From NCBI GenBank assembly GCA_017301995.1, contig JAFLEH010000010.1, positions 1 to 64,000 on the forward strand: DNA of 64,000 bases, written 5' to 3'. The DNA comes from Verrucomicrobiota bacterium. GTDB taxonomy: Bacteria; Verrucomicrobiota; Verrucomicrobiia; Verrucomicrobiales; Akkermansiaceae. Positions 52,827 through 60,683 of the stretch are shown here, piece by piece. The notes beneath the pieces are model-generated. The model was not told where the DNA came from. It worked only from the letters and a program-made list of their open reading frames with translations, and made no database searches. The position numbers were made by a program, and so were the translations under genes. Position 1 is the first letter of the stretch; each line of letters begins with the position of its first letter.

Positions 52827-52936
52827 TTTCGGGTTTTGGTTTTTTACCGGGGGAACCCTCCGCATCGCGGCATGGTGGTGCCGGGACGGTTTGGGTCGGG
52901 GCAAATGTACGAACAAACGACGACCCGTCAACGAAA

Positions 52937-52952
52937 AAATGTCCGGACATTT
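52937..52952. promoter_or_regulatory. Perfect 16-bp palindrome, candidate operator
   Basis: AAATGTCCGGACATTT is a perfect palindrome in an AT-rich setting, 111 bp upstream of the 849-residue discoidin protein start and in its 204-bp upstream spacer. A dimeric repressor site is likely from symmetry alone; the regulator is unknown. Confidence 0.5.
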
Positions 52953-53030
52953 AGAAAAATCGCACGCACCCTCCCCGGGAAGGGCTGAAATGGCCGTTCG
53001 TTGGGTCAGTGCCGCGCCATTTGGCGGGGC

Positions 53031-54839
53031 CTACCAATTGATTTCCAGTTCCGGGCCCAGCATGAGGACCTTCGAGTTGCGGAAGGTGTCCATGCGGGTG
53101 GCGAGGCGGGAAACGCCGCGGCGAACGTTCGGGGGCAGGGTGTCCATCAGGCCGGTGCGGGCCAGTGCCTCGCGCAGGGCGGCGCCGGGAGACGGAGCCT
53201 TGCCGGCGCGGACGATCTCGTCGTCGTTCTTATCCGGTTTGGCGAACATGCCTTCCAGCATGCTCTTGGGCTCCGGGAGGAATCGCACGTCGAGTTTCTC
53301 CGCCTTGCTTTCCTTCTTGGCGTGGACGATCGCGTCGGATAGGCCGCCGAGTTCATCGACGAGTCCGATGGCGAGGGCGTCCTTGCCGGAGTAAACCCGT
53401 CCGCCGGCGAGCGGTTCGAGGTCGCCCTTGAGCGCGGCGCCGCGGCCGTCGGTGACGCGTTTTTTGAAGGTGCCATAGACTTCCTCCATCGACTTGCGGA
53501 TGGTGTCGGCCTCATCGGGCGTGTAGGCGTGGGCCATGCTGGACAGGCCGGCGTTTTTCCCGCGCTGGGTGGCGTGGGTGGTGATGCCCACCTTCGCCAT
53601 GGCGTCGCCTAACACGAACTTCATGCCGACCACGCCGATCGAACCGGTGATGGTGCCGGGTTCGGCGAAGATGCGGTCGGCACCGCAGGAAACGTAGTAG
53701 CCGCCGCTGGCCGCGACGCCGCCCATCGAGACCACCAGCGGGCGTTTGGTTTGCTTCCATTCGTCGATGGCTTCCCAGAGCACTTCGCTGGCGAGGGCGG
53801 AACCGCCGGGGGAATTGACGCGCAGGACCAGCGCCTTGGCGTGGTCGTCCTTGACCAGCTTGAGCACCTGGCTGCGGACGGGGGCCACGGATTCGTCGGA
53901 GATATCGCCATCGAGGGCCACCACGGCCACAAAGTCCTTGGTGGATTTGGCGGATTGGTCTTTCTGGAACATCAGTTGGAAAATGTCCATCATGCCCTCG
54001 ATCTCCGGACCGTCCAGGTTGGGAAGTTGGTATTTCCGGTTGAACACGGCGTCCTTGCCGTAGGTTTCCCTCAGTTTTTTCACAAAATCGGTGCGGTGGA
54101 GCAGGTGGTCGGCCAATCCGGCTTCCACGGCGCGTTGGGCATTGAGCGAGCCGTCGTCGATCAGGCCGCGGACTTTCTCCTCGGTTAGGTTGCGGCCGGT
54201 GGCGACGGACTCGACGAGCTGGGCGAAGATCGAATCGAGCAGCTTGTCCTGCTGTTGCTTGGCGTAGTCGCTGGGACCGGTCCGGTAGTAGGTCTCGCCG
54301 AAACTTTTGAAGTCCCCGATGTGGATCACGTCCGCCTTGACGCCGACCTTGTCGAGCAGGCCTTTGTAATACATGGACTCCGCGAAGATGCCGTGGAACG
54401 AGCAATCCGCCTCGGGCATGAGGGTGAAATGGTTGGCGGCGCTGCCGAGCAGGGCGGTTCCGTTGGTTAGGCTCTCGCTGTACATCCAGACGTCCTTGCC
54501 GGCCTTGCGGAGGGCGAGCAGGTGGTTGCGGACTTCCTGAAGCTGGGAGAAATCGAGTTCGGCGCCATCCACATCCAGCACCACCGCTTTCACCGCGCCG
54601 TCGGCACGGGCGCGGCCGAGACTCTTGGATAGATCAAACAGCGTGAGCGGGCGTGAGGCGTCCATCGAAAGCAGCGAAGACGATCCTTTTCCGCCTTCGG
54701 ATAGAGCGTCCTCAAGGTCGTAAACCGCGACCACCGGCTTTTGCGGTTTCTGGGTCGCGGAGGAATCGCCCTCCGGGGCGGCCGGAAGGGCGGGGGTGAG
54801 CATCAGGAGGGCGGCGAGGCCGTGGGGTAGCGTGCGCAT
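53031..54839 (-). CDS. sppA: Signal peptide peptidase SppA, long (67K) type
   Basis: 602 residues from ATG 54839, where an N-terminal signal/membrane segment (LPHGLAALLMLTPALPAA) follows; the frame is open upstream as a shadow of truA. It has the tandem ClpP-fold repeats of E. coli-type SppA. The catalytic Lys is in GDFKSFGETY and the Ser in SMGGVAASGGYYV, with the fold-typical NSPGGS loop. It digests cleaved signal peptides in the membrane. It lies 50 bp downstream of truA. Confidence 0.94.
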   Translation of the reverse strand: MRTLPHGLAALLMLTPALPAAPEGDSSATQKPQKPVVAVYDLEDALSEGGKGSSSLLSMDASRPLTLFDLSKSLGRARADGAVKAVVLDVDGAELDFSQLQEVRNHLLALRKAGKDVWMYSESLTNGTALLGSAANHFTLMPEADCSFHGIFAESMYYKGLLDKVGVKADVIHIGDFKSFGETYYRTGPSDYAKQQQDKLLDSIFAQLVESVATGRNLTEEKVRGLIDDGSLNAQRAVEAGLADHLLHRTDFVKKLRETYGKDAVFNRKYQLPNLDGPEIEGMMDIFQLMFQKDQSAKSTKDFVAVVALDGDISDESVAPVRSQVLKLVKDDHAKALVLRVNSPGGSALASEVLWEAIDEWKQTKRPLVVSMGGVAASGGYYVSCGADRIFAEPGTITGSIGVVGMKFVLGDAMAKVGITTHATQRGKNAGLSSMAHAYTPDEADTIRKSMEEVYGTFKKRVTDGRGAALKGDLEPLAGGRVYSGKDALAIGLVDELGGLSDAIVHAKKESKAEKLDVRFLPEPKSMLEGMFAKPDKNDDEIVRAGKAPSPGAALREALARTGLMDTLPPNVRRGVSRLATRMDTFRNSKVLMLGPELEINW

Positions 54840-54889
54840 GGACGGGGATCTACCATGCCGCCGGGCGCTTGGCAAAGCGGAAATGGCGG

Positions 54890-55636
54890 TCAATACCGGA
54901 CCTTCCACAGCGTAAGGCCGTGGGCGGGCGCGTTGGCTCCGGTCAGCCGGCGGTCGCCGCCGGCGAGCATCGACGGCACCGCGTCCGCCGGGTGGCGGCC
55001 TTGGCCGATCTGCACCAGCGTGCCGACGATGCCACGGCACATCTTGTAGAGAAATCCCTCGCCCTCGAGGACAAACGTCAGGCTGTGCCCGCTGCGGCGG
55101 ATGGCGCAGCGGGTGAGCGTGCGGACCGGGTCGAGCAGTTCGCCGCCGCGGTTGGCGGTAAACGCGCGGAAATCGTGGCGGCCGACGAACGCCTCCGCGG
55201 CCCGTCGCATCGATGTTAGATCGAGCGGCTGCGGCACATGCCACGCTCGGTGGCGGCGCAGCGGGTCCATCGCCGGATGGTTCCAGACCTCGTAGCGGTA
55301 TTCCTTGGAAACGGCGTCAAACCGCGCGTGAAACCCGTCCGCCACCCGGCTGGCCGCCATCACCCGGATGTCCGGGGGAAGCAGGGCGTTGATCGCCAGC
55401 GGCAAATGGCGGACCGGCATTCGCAGTTCATCGGGCGGAATTTCCACATGCGCCACCAATCCCCGCGCGTGGACCCTGGCGTCGGTCCGGCTGGATCCGG
55501 TCACCTCCGGATGGCTGGGAAACAGCCCCGCCAGCGCCCGGTGGACGGCATTCTGCACGCCCAGCCCGGACCGCTGCGCCTGCCATCCCTGCCAGGCGGT
55601 GCCGTCATACGCGATCGTGAGTTTGAACTTGGCCAT
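54890..55636 (-). CDS. truA: tRNA pseudouridine synthase A
   Basis: 248 residues from ATG 55636 (start MAKFKLTIAYDGTAWQGWQ, the normal TruA N-terminus); the frame continues upstream but without homology. It makes pseudouridine at positions 38-40 of tRNA anticodon stems. The catalytic Asp is in GSSRTDARVHA; FLYKMCRGIVGTLVQIG is the conserved C-terminal helix. It is transcribed toward sppA. Confidence 0.96.
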   Translation of the reverse strand: MAKFKLTIAYDGTAWQGWQAQRSGLGVQNAVHRALAGLFPSHPEVTGSSRTDARVHARGLVAHVEIPPDELRMPVRHLPLAINALLPPDIRVMAASRVADGFHARFDAVSKEYRYEVWNHPAMDPLRRHRAWHVPQPLDLTSMRRAAEAFVGRHDFRAFTANRGGELLDPVRTLTRCAIRRSGHSLTFVLEGEGFLYKMCRGIVGTLVQIGQGRHPADAVPSMLAGGDRRLTGANAPAHGLTLWKVRY

Positions 55637-55941
55637 CCCGGCCGCCAAGACAAGCGGAACCTCCGCAAATTGGAAAGGGGAAAGGGCGGGAGGAGGGAGA
55701 CCTTTATGCCCCTGATGCGTTTGCGGAAGAATACCCATATGCCTCACAGGTTGTCGCGTTTGCCAAACTTGTAAGGGCGATTTATGAGGCAGCCAAACAA
55801 CCCTAACTTGGGGAGCGCATGGTTGGATATCCGATCCGCAGCCGGCCCCACGAGGCATTGCATCGTCATTCTGGTTTCTGGTTTCTGGTTTCTGGTTTCT
55901 TGAATCTTGAATCTTCCCCTCCACCGGTTCAGCATCCGCGC
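55637..55941. other. Intergenic spacer with inverted repeat and heptamers
   Basis: No gene seen in 305 bp. It must hold promoters for truA (minus) and the EEP gene (plus). ATGCCTCA near 55739 is inverted as TGAGGCA near 55785. A heptamer array lies at 55871-55914. Confidence 0.55.
55871..55914. repeat. Heptanucleotide tandem repeat (CTGGTTT, TGAATCT)
   Basis: Four CTGGTTT units are followed in register by two TGAATCT-type units. This is the fifth heptamer array in the window, with a different word in each. Confidence 0.85.
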
Positions 55942-56817
55942 ATGTGGAAATGGCTGGCATTGACCGGGATGGCGTTCGCGTTTTTGGCGCGGGCGGAGCC
56001 GATTCCGTTGCGGGTGGTGGCGGCGAATCTGACCTCCGACCAGCGGCAGACCTACTCGCCGGACAACGGGAACCACACCAATCCCGAGGGAGCCGGCGCC
56101 AGGATTCTCAAGGCGCTGAAGCCCGATGTGGTGCTCATCCAGGAGTTCAACACCAGTGTTCCGGTTAGACAGTGGGTGAACGCCACCCTCGGCGAGTCGT
56201 TTCGCTTCGCCCGCGAGGAACCCGCGCCCGGCGGCATTCCGAATGGCGTGATCAGCCGGTTTCCGATCACGGCGTCCGGTTCGTGGGATGATCCGGCGTT
56301 GGACAACCGCGGATTTTTCTGGGCCAAACTGGCGCTGCCCGGCGGTCGCGAGCTGTGGGCGGTCAGTTTGCATCTGCATTCCAAGAACGCGACCTCGCGC
56401 GACCGCGAGGCCGAGGCGCTCGCCGGCTATCTGCGCAAGGAGGTGCCCAAGGGCGCGCTGCTGGTGCTGGGCGGCGATCTCAACACGCGGCAGGCCGACG
56501 AACCGGCGTTCAAACGCCTCGCGGAATGGGTGACGGTTCCGAAGGAGCCGCCGGTGGACGCGTTGGGAAACCCCGCGACCAATTCGCCGCGCAACCGGCC
56601 CTACGATTGGGTGCTTGCGAGCCCGGCGCTCGACGCGCGCGCGGTTCCGGTGAAGCTGGCGGAAAAGGCGTTTCCGCGCGGCCTGGTGTTTGATAGCCGG
56701 GTGTTCGTGCCGCTCGACCGTCTGCCGCCGGTGCGCAAGGACGACAGCGGCCTGCCGATGATGCAGCACATGGCGGTGGTTAGGGATTTCCTGCTGCCCG
56801 CCCCGGAGGCGGAATAA
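55942..56817 (+). CDS. Exported endonuclease/exonuclease/phosphatase-family hydrolase
   Basis: 291 residues from ATG 55942, where a signal peptide (MWKWLALTGMAFAFLARA) begins. The EEP fold is shown by VVAANLT (Asn), LIQEFN (metal Glu), SLHLHSKN (His), LGGDLNTRQ (Asp/Asn) and the late MMQHMAVV (His). Family members cut phosphodiester or phosphomonoester bonds in nucleic acids, inositol phosphates or lipids; an exported member could scavenge phosphate from extracellular DNA. Next downstream is a nucleoside phosphorylase gene, 81 bp away, which fits a nucleic-acid salvage theme but is not proof. Confidence 0.85.
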   Translation: MWKWLALTGMAFAFLARAEPIPLRVVAANLTSDQRQTYSPDNGNHTNPEGAGARILKALKPDVVLIQEFNTSVPVRQWVNATLGESFRFAREEPAPGGIPNGVISRFPITASGSWDDPALDNRGFFWAKLALPGGRELWAVSLHLHSKNATSRDREAEALAGYLRKEVPKGALLVLGGDLNTRQADEPAFKRLAEWVTVPKEPPVDALGNPATNSPRNRPYDWVLASPALDARAVPVKLAEKAFPRGLVFDSRVFVPLDRLPPVRKDDSGLPMMQHMAVVRDFLLPAPEAE

Positions 56818-56898
56818 GGCCGCGGGTTCCCTGATTTTCCGGCTTGCGGCGGGGCAGGGGCGGGGGCATGGTGCCCTTGTTCCAACGAGGAGAAAACC

Positions 56899-58134
56899 AT
56901 GCATGTTCCAACATTGATCGCGCGGAAACGCGAGGGCGAGGAGTTGTCAACCGGGGAAATCCGGCAACTGATAGAGGGCTACACCACGGGGGAGATTCCG
57001 GATTATCAAATGTCCGCCTTCGCCATGGCGGTGTATTTCCGCGGCATGACCGCGGTGGAGACCGCCGCCCTGACCAAAGCGATGATGGCCAGCGGCGACT
57101 GCTTCTCCCACCGCGCCGGGCATCCGCCGGTGGTGGACAAGCACTCGACCGGCGGCATTGGCGACAAAGTTTCTCTGATCCTCGCTCCGCTGGTGGCCTG
57201 CGCCGGGTGTTGGGTGCCGATGGTTTCCGGCCGCGGGCTGGGCATCACCGGGGGAACCCTGGACAAACTGGAATCCATCCCCGGTTTCAACGTGCGGATC
57301 AGCCTGGATACGGCGGCGGCGCAGTTGGACCGGCTGGGCGTGGTGATGATGGGCCAGACCGACCGCTTCTGCCCGGCCGACAAAAAACTCTACTCGCTGC
57401 GCGACGTCACCGGCACCGTGCCCTCGATCGCGCTGATCACGGCGTCCATCATGTCGAAAAAACTCAGCGAAACGCTCGACCGTCTGGTGCTGGACGTGAA
57501 ATACGGCACCGGCGCGTTCATGCGGACCAAAAAGGACGCCGAAACCTTGGCCGCGGGCATGGTCGCGGTGGGCCGGGAAATGGGCGTGGAAGTCACCGCC
57601 CTGCTCCATCCGATGAGCGAACCGACCGGCCGCGCCGTGGGCAACGCGCTCGAGGTCATCGAGGCGCTGGAATGCCTCGACGGCCGCGGTCCCGCGGATC
57701 TCAGACAGGTCACGCTCGATCTATCCGAAGCGATCGCCGGAGTGCCGCGCGCCGAACTGGAACGGATGCTCGACGACGGCACCGCACGGCGGAAATTCGA
57801 CGAACTCGTGGCCACCCAGGGCGGCAAACCCGAGGATCTGCCCCGTTTGGCGGAAATCCATCGGGCGCCGGTGATCCGCGAGGTTCACGCGCCCGCCAGC
57901 GGGGTGGTGGGAAAAGTGGACGCCGGAATGATCGGCCAGGCGGCGCTCCAGCTCGGCGCCGGCCGCGCAAAGGCCAGCGATGGCGTGGACTTCGCCGTGG
58001 GCTTCGACCGCCTGGTGAAAACCGGCGACGAAATCCGCCACGGCCAGCCGCTCTGCCGGATCCACGCCCGCAACGCGGTGGACTTCGACATGGCCGAAGC
58101 CATGGTCGAACGCGCGATCCGGCTCAGGGATTAG
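56899..58134 (+). CDS. deoA: Thymidine/pyrimidine-nucleoside phosphorylase
   Basis: 411 residues. It splits thymidine or other pyrimidine nucleosides with phosphate in the cytoplasm. The family signature is SGRGLGITGGTLDKLESIPG, with KHSTGGIGDKVSL at the phosphate site and LITASIMSKKLSE. Length is slightly short against about 430-440 for relatives. Whether it is thymidine-specific (DeoA) or broad (Pdp) cannot be settled here. GAGGAG 9 bp before the ATG is a good Shine-Dalgarno, unusual in this window. It is the last core gene before the cassette region. Confidence 0.93.
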   Translation: MHVPTLIARKREGEELSTGEIRQLIEGYTTGEIPDYQMSAFAMAVYFRGMTAVETAALTKAMMASGDCFSHRAGHPPVVDKHSTGGIGDKVSLILAPLVACAGCWVPMVSGRGLGITGGTLDKLESIPGFNVRISLDTAAAQLDRLGVVMMGQTDRFCPADKKLYSLRDVTGTVPSIALITASIMSKKLSETLDRLVLDVKYGTGAFMRTKKDAETLAAGMVAVGREMGVEVTALLHPMSEPTGRAVGNALEVIEALECLDGRGPADLRQVTLDLSEAIAGVPRAELERMLDDGTARRKFDELVATQGGKPEDLPRLAEIHRAPVIREVHAPASGVVGKVDAGMIGQAALQLGAGRAKASDGVDFAVGFDRLVKTGDEIRHGQPLCRIHARNAVDFDMAEAMVERAIRLRD

Positions 58135-58431
58135 CCCGGATTTCCCGCACTCAAGGAGCATGGGCGTCCCGGTCACCTCCTTCCGCCGGGTCGGTGGGGC
58201 GATCCTGGCGAGGATCCAGCCGATGGGTGGCTCGATCATGGGGAAAATTCACGGTGCCCCGGATGATCGGGCAAGCCCGTCCCATATCTTCGTTGTGTCA
58301 CTGCGTTTCTTCAGCGAGAGCGGATGACTTGTTCCCGGCGGCAGTGACCGCCATTCGCGAGAGCGAGTGATTTGATCCTGGTGGTTTGTGGCCGTGATCC
58401 GCGAGATGGATGTGCCGCGCCGGGAATATTG

Positions 58432-58512
58432 ACCACGGATTACACGGATTGACACGGATAAGAGGAAGGTTGGCGCGAAGCACCATCCGTGTATATCCGT
58501 GTGATCCGTGGT
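58432..58512. repeat. ACGGAT-type long hairpin element
   Basis: The left arm ACCACGGATTACACGGAT continues with TGACACGGATAA; the right arm is ATCCGTG, TATATCCGTGTG and ATCCGTGGT. Sequence between the arms is about 25 bp. Confidence 0.88.
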
Positions 58513-58667
58513 TGAGATTCTTTGGACTTCGTCGGGGTCGCAGTGCGGTCGGTCAGCGAGACGAGGCATATTTTCCGGTGTTTTGGAAGATTCCGCTTGT
58601 GCCTCCGGGCCGTATTGGTAGAGTCCGGTCGTTCGGCACCGGTGGCGATCCGCTGCGTCATCCAAGG

Positions 58668-58788
58668 ACCAAACAAGGCATGGGATGCAACCCGGCGGAG
58701 CGGGTCAATCCCCACAGGTTCGCGGAGCCCCACCCGCATCGGTCCCAAGTGATATGCCGGAGCCGGATGCATCCACATCGACGTCGGC
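58668..58788 (+). other. attC-like site 1
   Basis: Left box ACCAAACAAGGC, right box GACGTCGGC; inner arms GGATGCAACCCGGC and GCCGGATGCATCC pair imperfectly. The right core has GTC where its duplicate (61595-61716) has GTTC, so this copy has lost one T and may be inactive. Confidence 0.6.
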
Positions 58789-58811
58789 AGAAATATACAG
58801 ATCAGCAACAC

Positions 58812-59090
58812 ATGAATGAGTTAAAGTTTCGAATGGCGGTGATCCGCTGGATGATAGTGAATGCGATCCTGCTGACGATTCTGATCGTGGTAGTGATCTT
58901 CGCCTTTGCCGGCGGCAAAGTGGGGGCCGTCGCGCTAATCGCAGCTTCAGCGCCTTGGCTTTCGTGGTTTCTCAACCGGCGGAATTACGATCCGAAGGAG
59001 AGACAACTTGCCGAACAAGTCGGCGCATCCGACGGCGAAAGGCCGCCAATCTTAAATCGGGCACCCAGCGCGCCGCCGGATGGCCTATGA
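58812..59090 (+). CDS. Small membrane protein, cassette gene 1
   Basis: 92 residues from ATG 58812, just after attC-like site 1. Two membrane helices (about 9-31 and 34-53) are followed by a charged tail. The last 26 codons lie inside the next attC-like site, so the C-terminus (after QLAEQV) is attC-encoded and probably not under normal selection. No family recognised. First gene of the array, all in the same direction. Confidence 0.6.
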   Translation: MNELKFRMAVIRWMIVNAILLTILIVVVIFAFAGGKVGAVALIAASAPWLSWFLNRRNYDPKERQLAEQVGASDGERPPILNRAPSAPPDGL

Positions 59091-59098
59091 CGTTGTGC
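59010..59098 (+). other. attC-like site 2
   Basis: Left box GCCGAACAAGTCGG, right box TGACGTTGTGC; inner arms CATCCGACGGCG and CGCCGCCGGATG pair with one mismatch. About 89 bp, a normal attC length. Confidence 0.7.
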
Positions 59099-59112
59099 TT
59101 ATGAAATGAGAT

Positions 59113-59700
59113 ATGGATAGGAAGCACGTCATTGCTTGGATGAGCGGCCTCTTGCTGGGAGCTGTCGGAGGAGGTGTTGGAGGCTATAAGTTGGCTTCTG
59201 ATGGCGGCGCGATGCGAGGAAAGGACCCCGCCGATCTCTCGACGGGCAATCATCGCGATGACTCAAGGCCGTCGGAGACCACGCTCGATCCAAGCTCGAT
59301 GGGTGACCGTTTCGAGAATACGGTCATGCCATTTGTGCCATTTGAGGAGGCCTGCGACGTTGAGACATTCATTAGTTGGTTTCAATGTCGCTCGTTCGAA
59401 CTGAATCGAGAGTCTGGCGGGCTGCACATTGCGGTGGGACATCCCCTCGTGCATGATCCGGACTTCTCGAATATTCGGTTCACGAATAGCGGTCATAATC
59501 TAACGGCCATCCAGGTCCTTGATGTCTTCTCCGAGCAGACGGGGATAAGCTACTCCATTAGGCCGTGCGCTGTGCTTTGGGAAAAGAGAAAGATCCAAGA
59601 TGCCGAACAAGGCGGCGCTGGAGAGCCCGCTACCCGATCCGAGTCGGATGCGGAGGGTGGCGACAAACCTCAACCCGTTGCGGAGGGGCGCTCCCGGTAG
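59113..59700 (+). CDS. Membrane-anchored protein with secretin/TonB N-terminal-like segment, cassette gene 2
   Basis: 195 residues. A Gly-rich hydrophobic helix at about 7-27 should anchor or export it. After a polar linker, about residues 75-160 (LTAIQVLDVFSEQTGISYSI) resemble the small alpha/beta STN/N0-type domain seen in secretins and TonB receptors; this is a weak match by eye. The last 33 or so residues are encoded within attC-like site 3. No neighbour relation beyond the array. Confidence 0.6.
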   Translation: MDRKHVIAWMSGLLLGAVGGGVGGYKLASDGGAMRGKDPADLSTGNHRDDSRPSETTLDPSSMGDRFENTVMPFVPFEEACDVETFISWFQCRSFELNRESGGLHIAVGHPLVHDPDFSNIRFTNSGHNLTAIQVLDVFSEQTGISYSIRPCAVLWEKRKIQDAEQGGAGEPATRSESDAEGGDKPQPVAEGRSR

Positions 59701-59725
59701 CGGGTGCCAGGCCTCGACGTTAGCC
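59602..59725 (+). other. attC-like site 3
   Basis: Left box GCCGAACAAGGCGG, right box GACGTTAGCC (a full GTTRRRY core). Arms CTGG..CCCGCTACC and GGTAGCGGG..CCAG pair well. About 124 bp. Confidence 0.75.
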
Positions 59726-59735
59726 AAGAAGGAAG

Positions 59736-60164
59736 ATGAAGAAAATCCTGGTGCTCGAAGACATGGAAGATCGAGTCCTGGCCTTTCGGAAGGCTATCGC
59801 GAACCTTGCAGACGTCGAGATGGTCTTGTGGCGAGACGCAGGCACCATGATTCGTGATCTTCCAGAACACCTCCCGACCACATCGATTATTTCATTGGAT
59901 CACGATCTACTTCCGGCCAAGGGAAGTTCTAGCGATCCAGGCAGCGGCTTGGACGTGTGTGAGGCTCTTGCAAAACAGAAGCCTACTTGCCCCGTTTTGC
60001 TCCACACCGCGAACTATATCAAAGTCTGGCCGATGATGAACGAACTTGCATTTGCTAAGTGGGACATTCATCGGACGCCGCCAGTTCGCATGGATGAGAG
60101 CTGGATCGAGACAGTTTGGTTGCCCAGAATCATGAGCCTCTTGGAGAGGGATCCAAAAGGCTAA
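59736..60164 (+). CDS. Cyclic-phosphate-processing receiver-like (cREC) protein, cassette gene 3
   Basis: 142 residues. The receiver-like fold has MKKILVLEDM at strand 1, SIISLDHDLL in the active-site strand, and a conserved HTAN near residue 90, as in the cyclic-phosphate-processing receiver family. That family's role is inferred from links with RNA-ligase and RNA-repair genes; it is not a signalling receiver. AAGGAAG precedes the ATG as a Shine-Dalgarno. The TAA stop lies in the left box of attC-like site 4, the standard layout of a gene cassette. Confidence 0.75.
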   Translation: MKKILVLEDMEDRVLAFRKAIANLADVEMVLWRDAGTMIRDLPEHLPTTSIISLDHDLLPAKGSSSDPGSGLDVCEALAKQKPTCPVLLHTANYIKVWPMMNELAFAKWDIHRTPPVRMDESWIETVWLPRIMSLLERDPKG

Positions 60165-60247
60165 CAAGACGCTCCGTCCAACGGCGGGTGACGCTCCGGC
60201 TTGAATTCGGGATTCCATCCCCGGCGTGGATGAGCTAGACGTCGTGC
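60159..60247 (+). other. attC-like site 4, joined to an intron at its right end
   Basis: Left box GGCTAACAAGACG; arms GCTCCGTCCAACGGCGG and CCGGCGTGGATGAGC pair imperfectly; right end GAGCTAGACGTC runs directly into GTGCGCC, the 5' end of the group II-like intron. Confidence 0.65.
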
Positions 60248-60666
60248 GCCGAGCCAAGCAAGGCGCTTCTTATCAGGTGAAAGACCTGATGTTTCAAAAC
60301 CTAGCCAGTAGAAACTACCGAGTGTTGCAATCAGGTTGGCTTCCTCGTTGGAAAATCGCGGGAGGCATCGCGTGAACAACATGAACCCGGAGGCTGACTT
60401 GGAGGCCGGAGGATGGGGAACCGGAGCGGAGATAACCCCGGTCACACGGCGAAGGGGGTGGGCAGGGAAACAACGCAAGCAAAGCACCCGCTTCGGGCAA
60501 TGTGGATCCCGATCCATTTTGTCACGTTCCCTGCTTGCATCGGGAGGCGGAGATGGTAGGTTCGCCCTGTCACCGTTCCACAGTGCGTGTTTTCCTGAGG
60601 AGCCCGGTGCGGTAATTCCGCACGCCGGGATCTGCGAGGGGAGCGCCGGGTAACCGGTGTCCCTAC
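60244..60666 (+). mobile_element. ORF-less group II intron, IIC-attC type
   Basis: About 423 nt. The 5' end GTGCGCC fits the group II 5' consensus. The 3' part has domain V as GAGCCCGGTGCGG-TAAT-CCGCACGCCGGG followed by a domain VI-like hairpin (GGGGAGCGCCGGG-TAA-CCGGTGTCCC) and ends CCCTAC. Internal phrases (caggtgaaagacctg, gggaaacaacgcaagc) resemble group IIC ribozyme domain I-III. No reverse-transcriptase frame exists, and the size equals a bare IIC ribozyme. Its position at the end of an attC palindrome matches the known target of IIC-attC introns. A maturase would have to act in trans. Exact 3' boundary could shift by a few bases. Confidence 0.8.
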
Positions 60667-60683
60667 CTCAATCGCTAAATTAC

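Larger units (their letters stand above)
58316..58788. repeat. 473-bp direct repeat, copy 1
   Basis: Aligns end to end with 61244-61716. The first 100 bp are diverged, the hairpin and following 330 bp are nearly identical. It carries no reading frame with protein-like features. Confidence 0.88.
58135..58811. other. Left edge of cassette region, no gene
   Basis: 677 bp without a supportable gene. 58316-58788 is the left copy of a 473-bp direct repeat (partner 61244-61716) containing an ACGGAT hairpin and an attC-like site. No attI site or integrase gene is recognised between deoA and the first cassette. Confidence 0.65.

Noticed and set aside
56844..58370. 508-codon plus frame over deoA
   Set aside because: It is an alternative frame with Arg/Gly-rich sequence. 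The deoA frame has conserved motifs and a good Shine-Dalgarno.
58135..58667. Integron attI site or integrase next to deoA
   Set aside because: No tyrosine recombinase frame or attI-like pair could be found; only repeat copy 1 and spacer are present.
58440..58811. Minus-strand small protein in the repeat region
   Set aside because: It is encoded by the ACGGAT hairpin arms and repeated in the other copy; the translation simply mirrors the palindrome.
60161..60653. Protein genes inside the intron interval on either strand
   Set aside because: The frames lack protein-like features and cross the domain V/VI hairpins.
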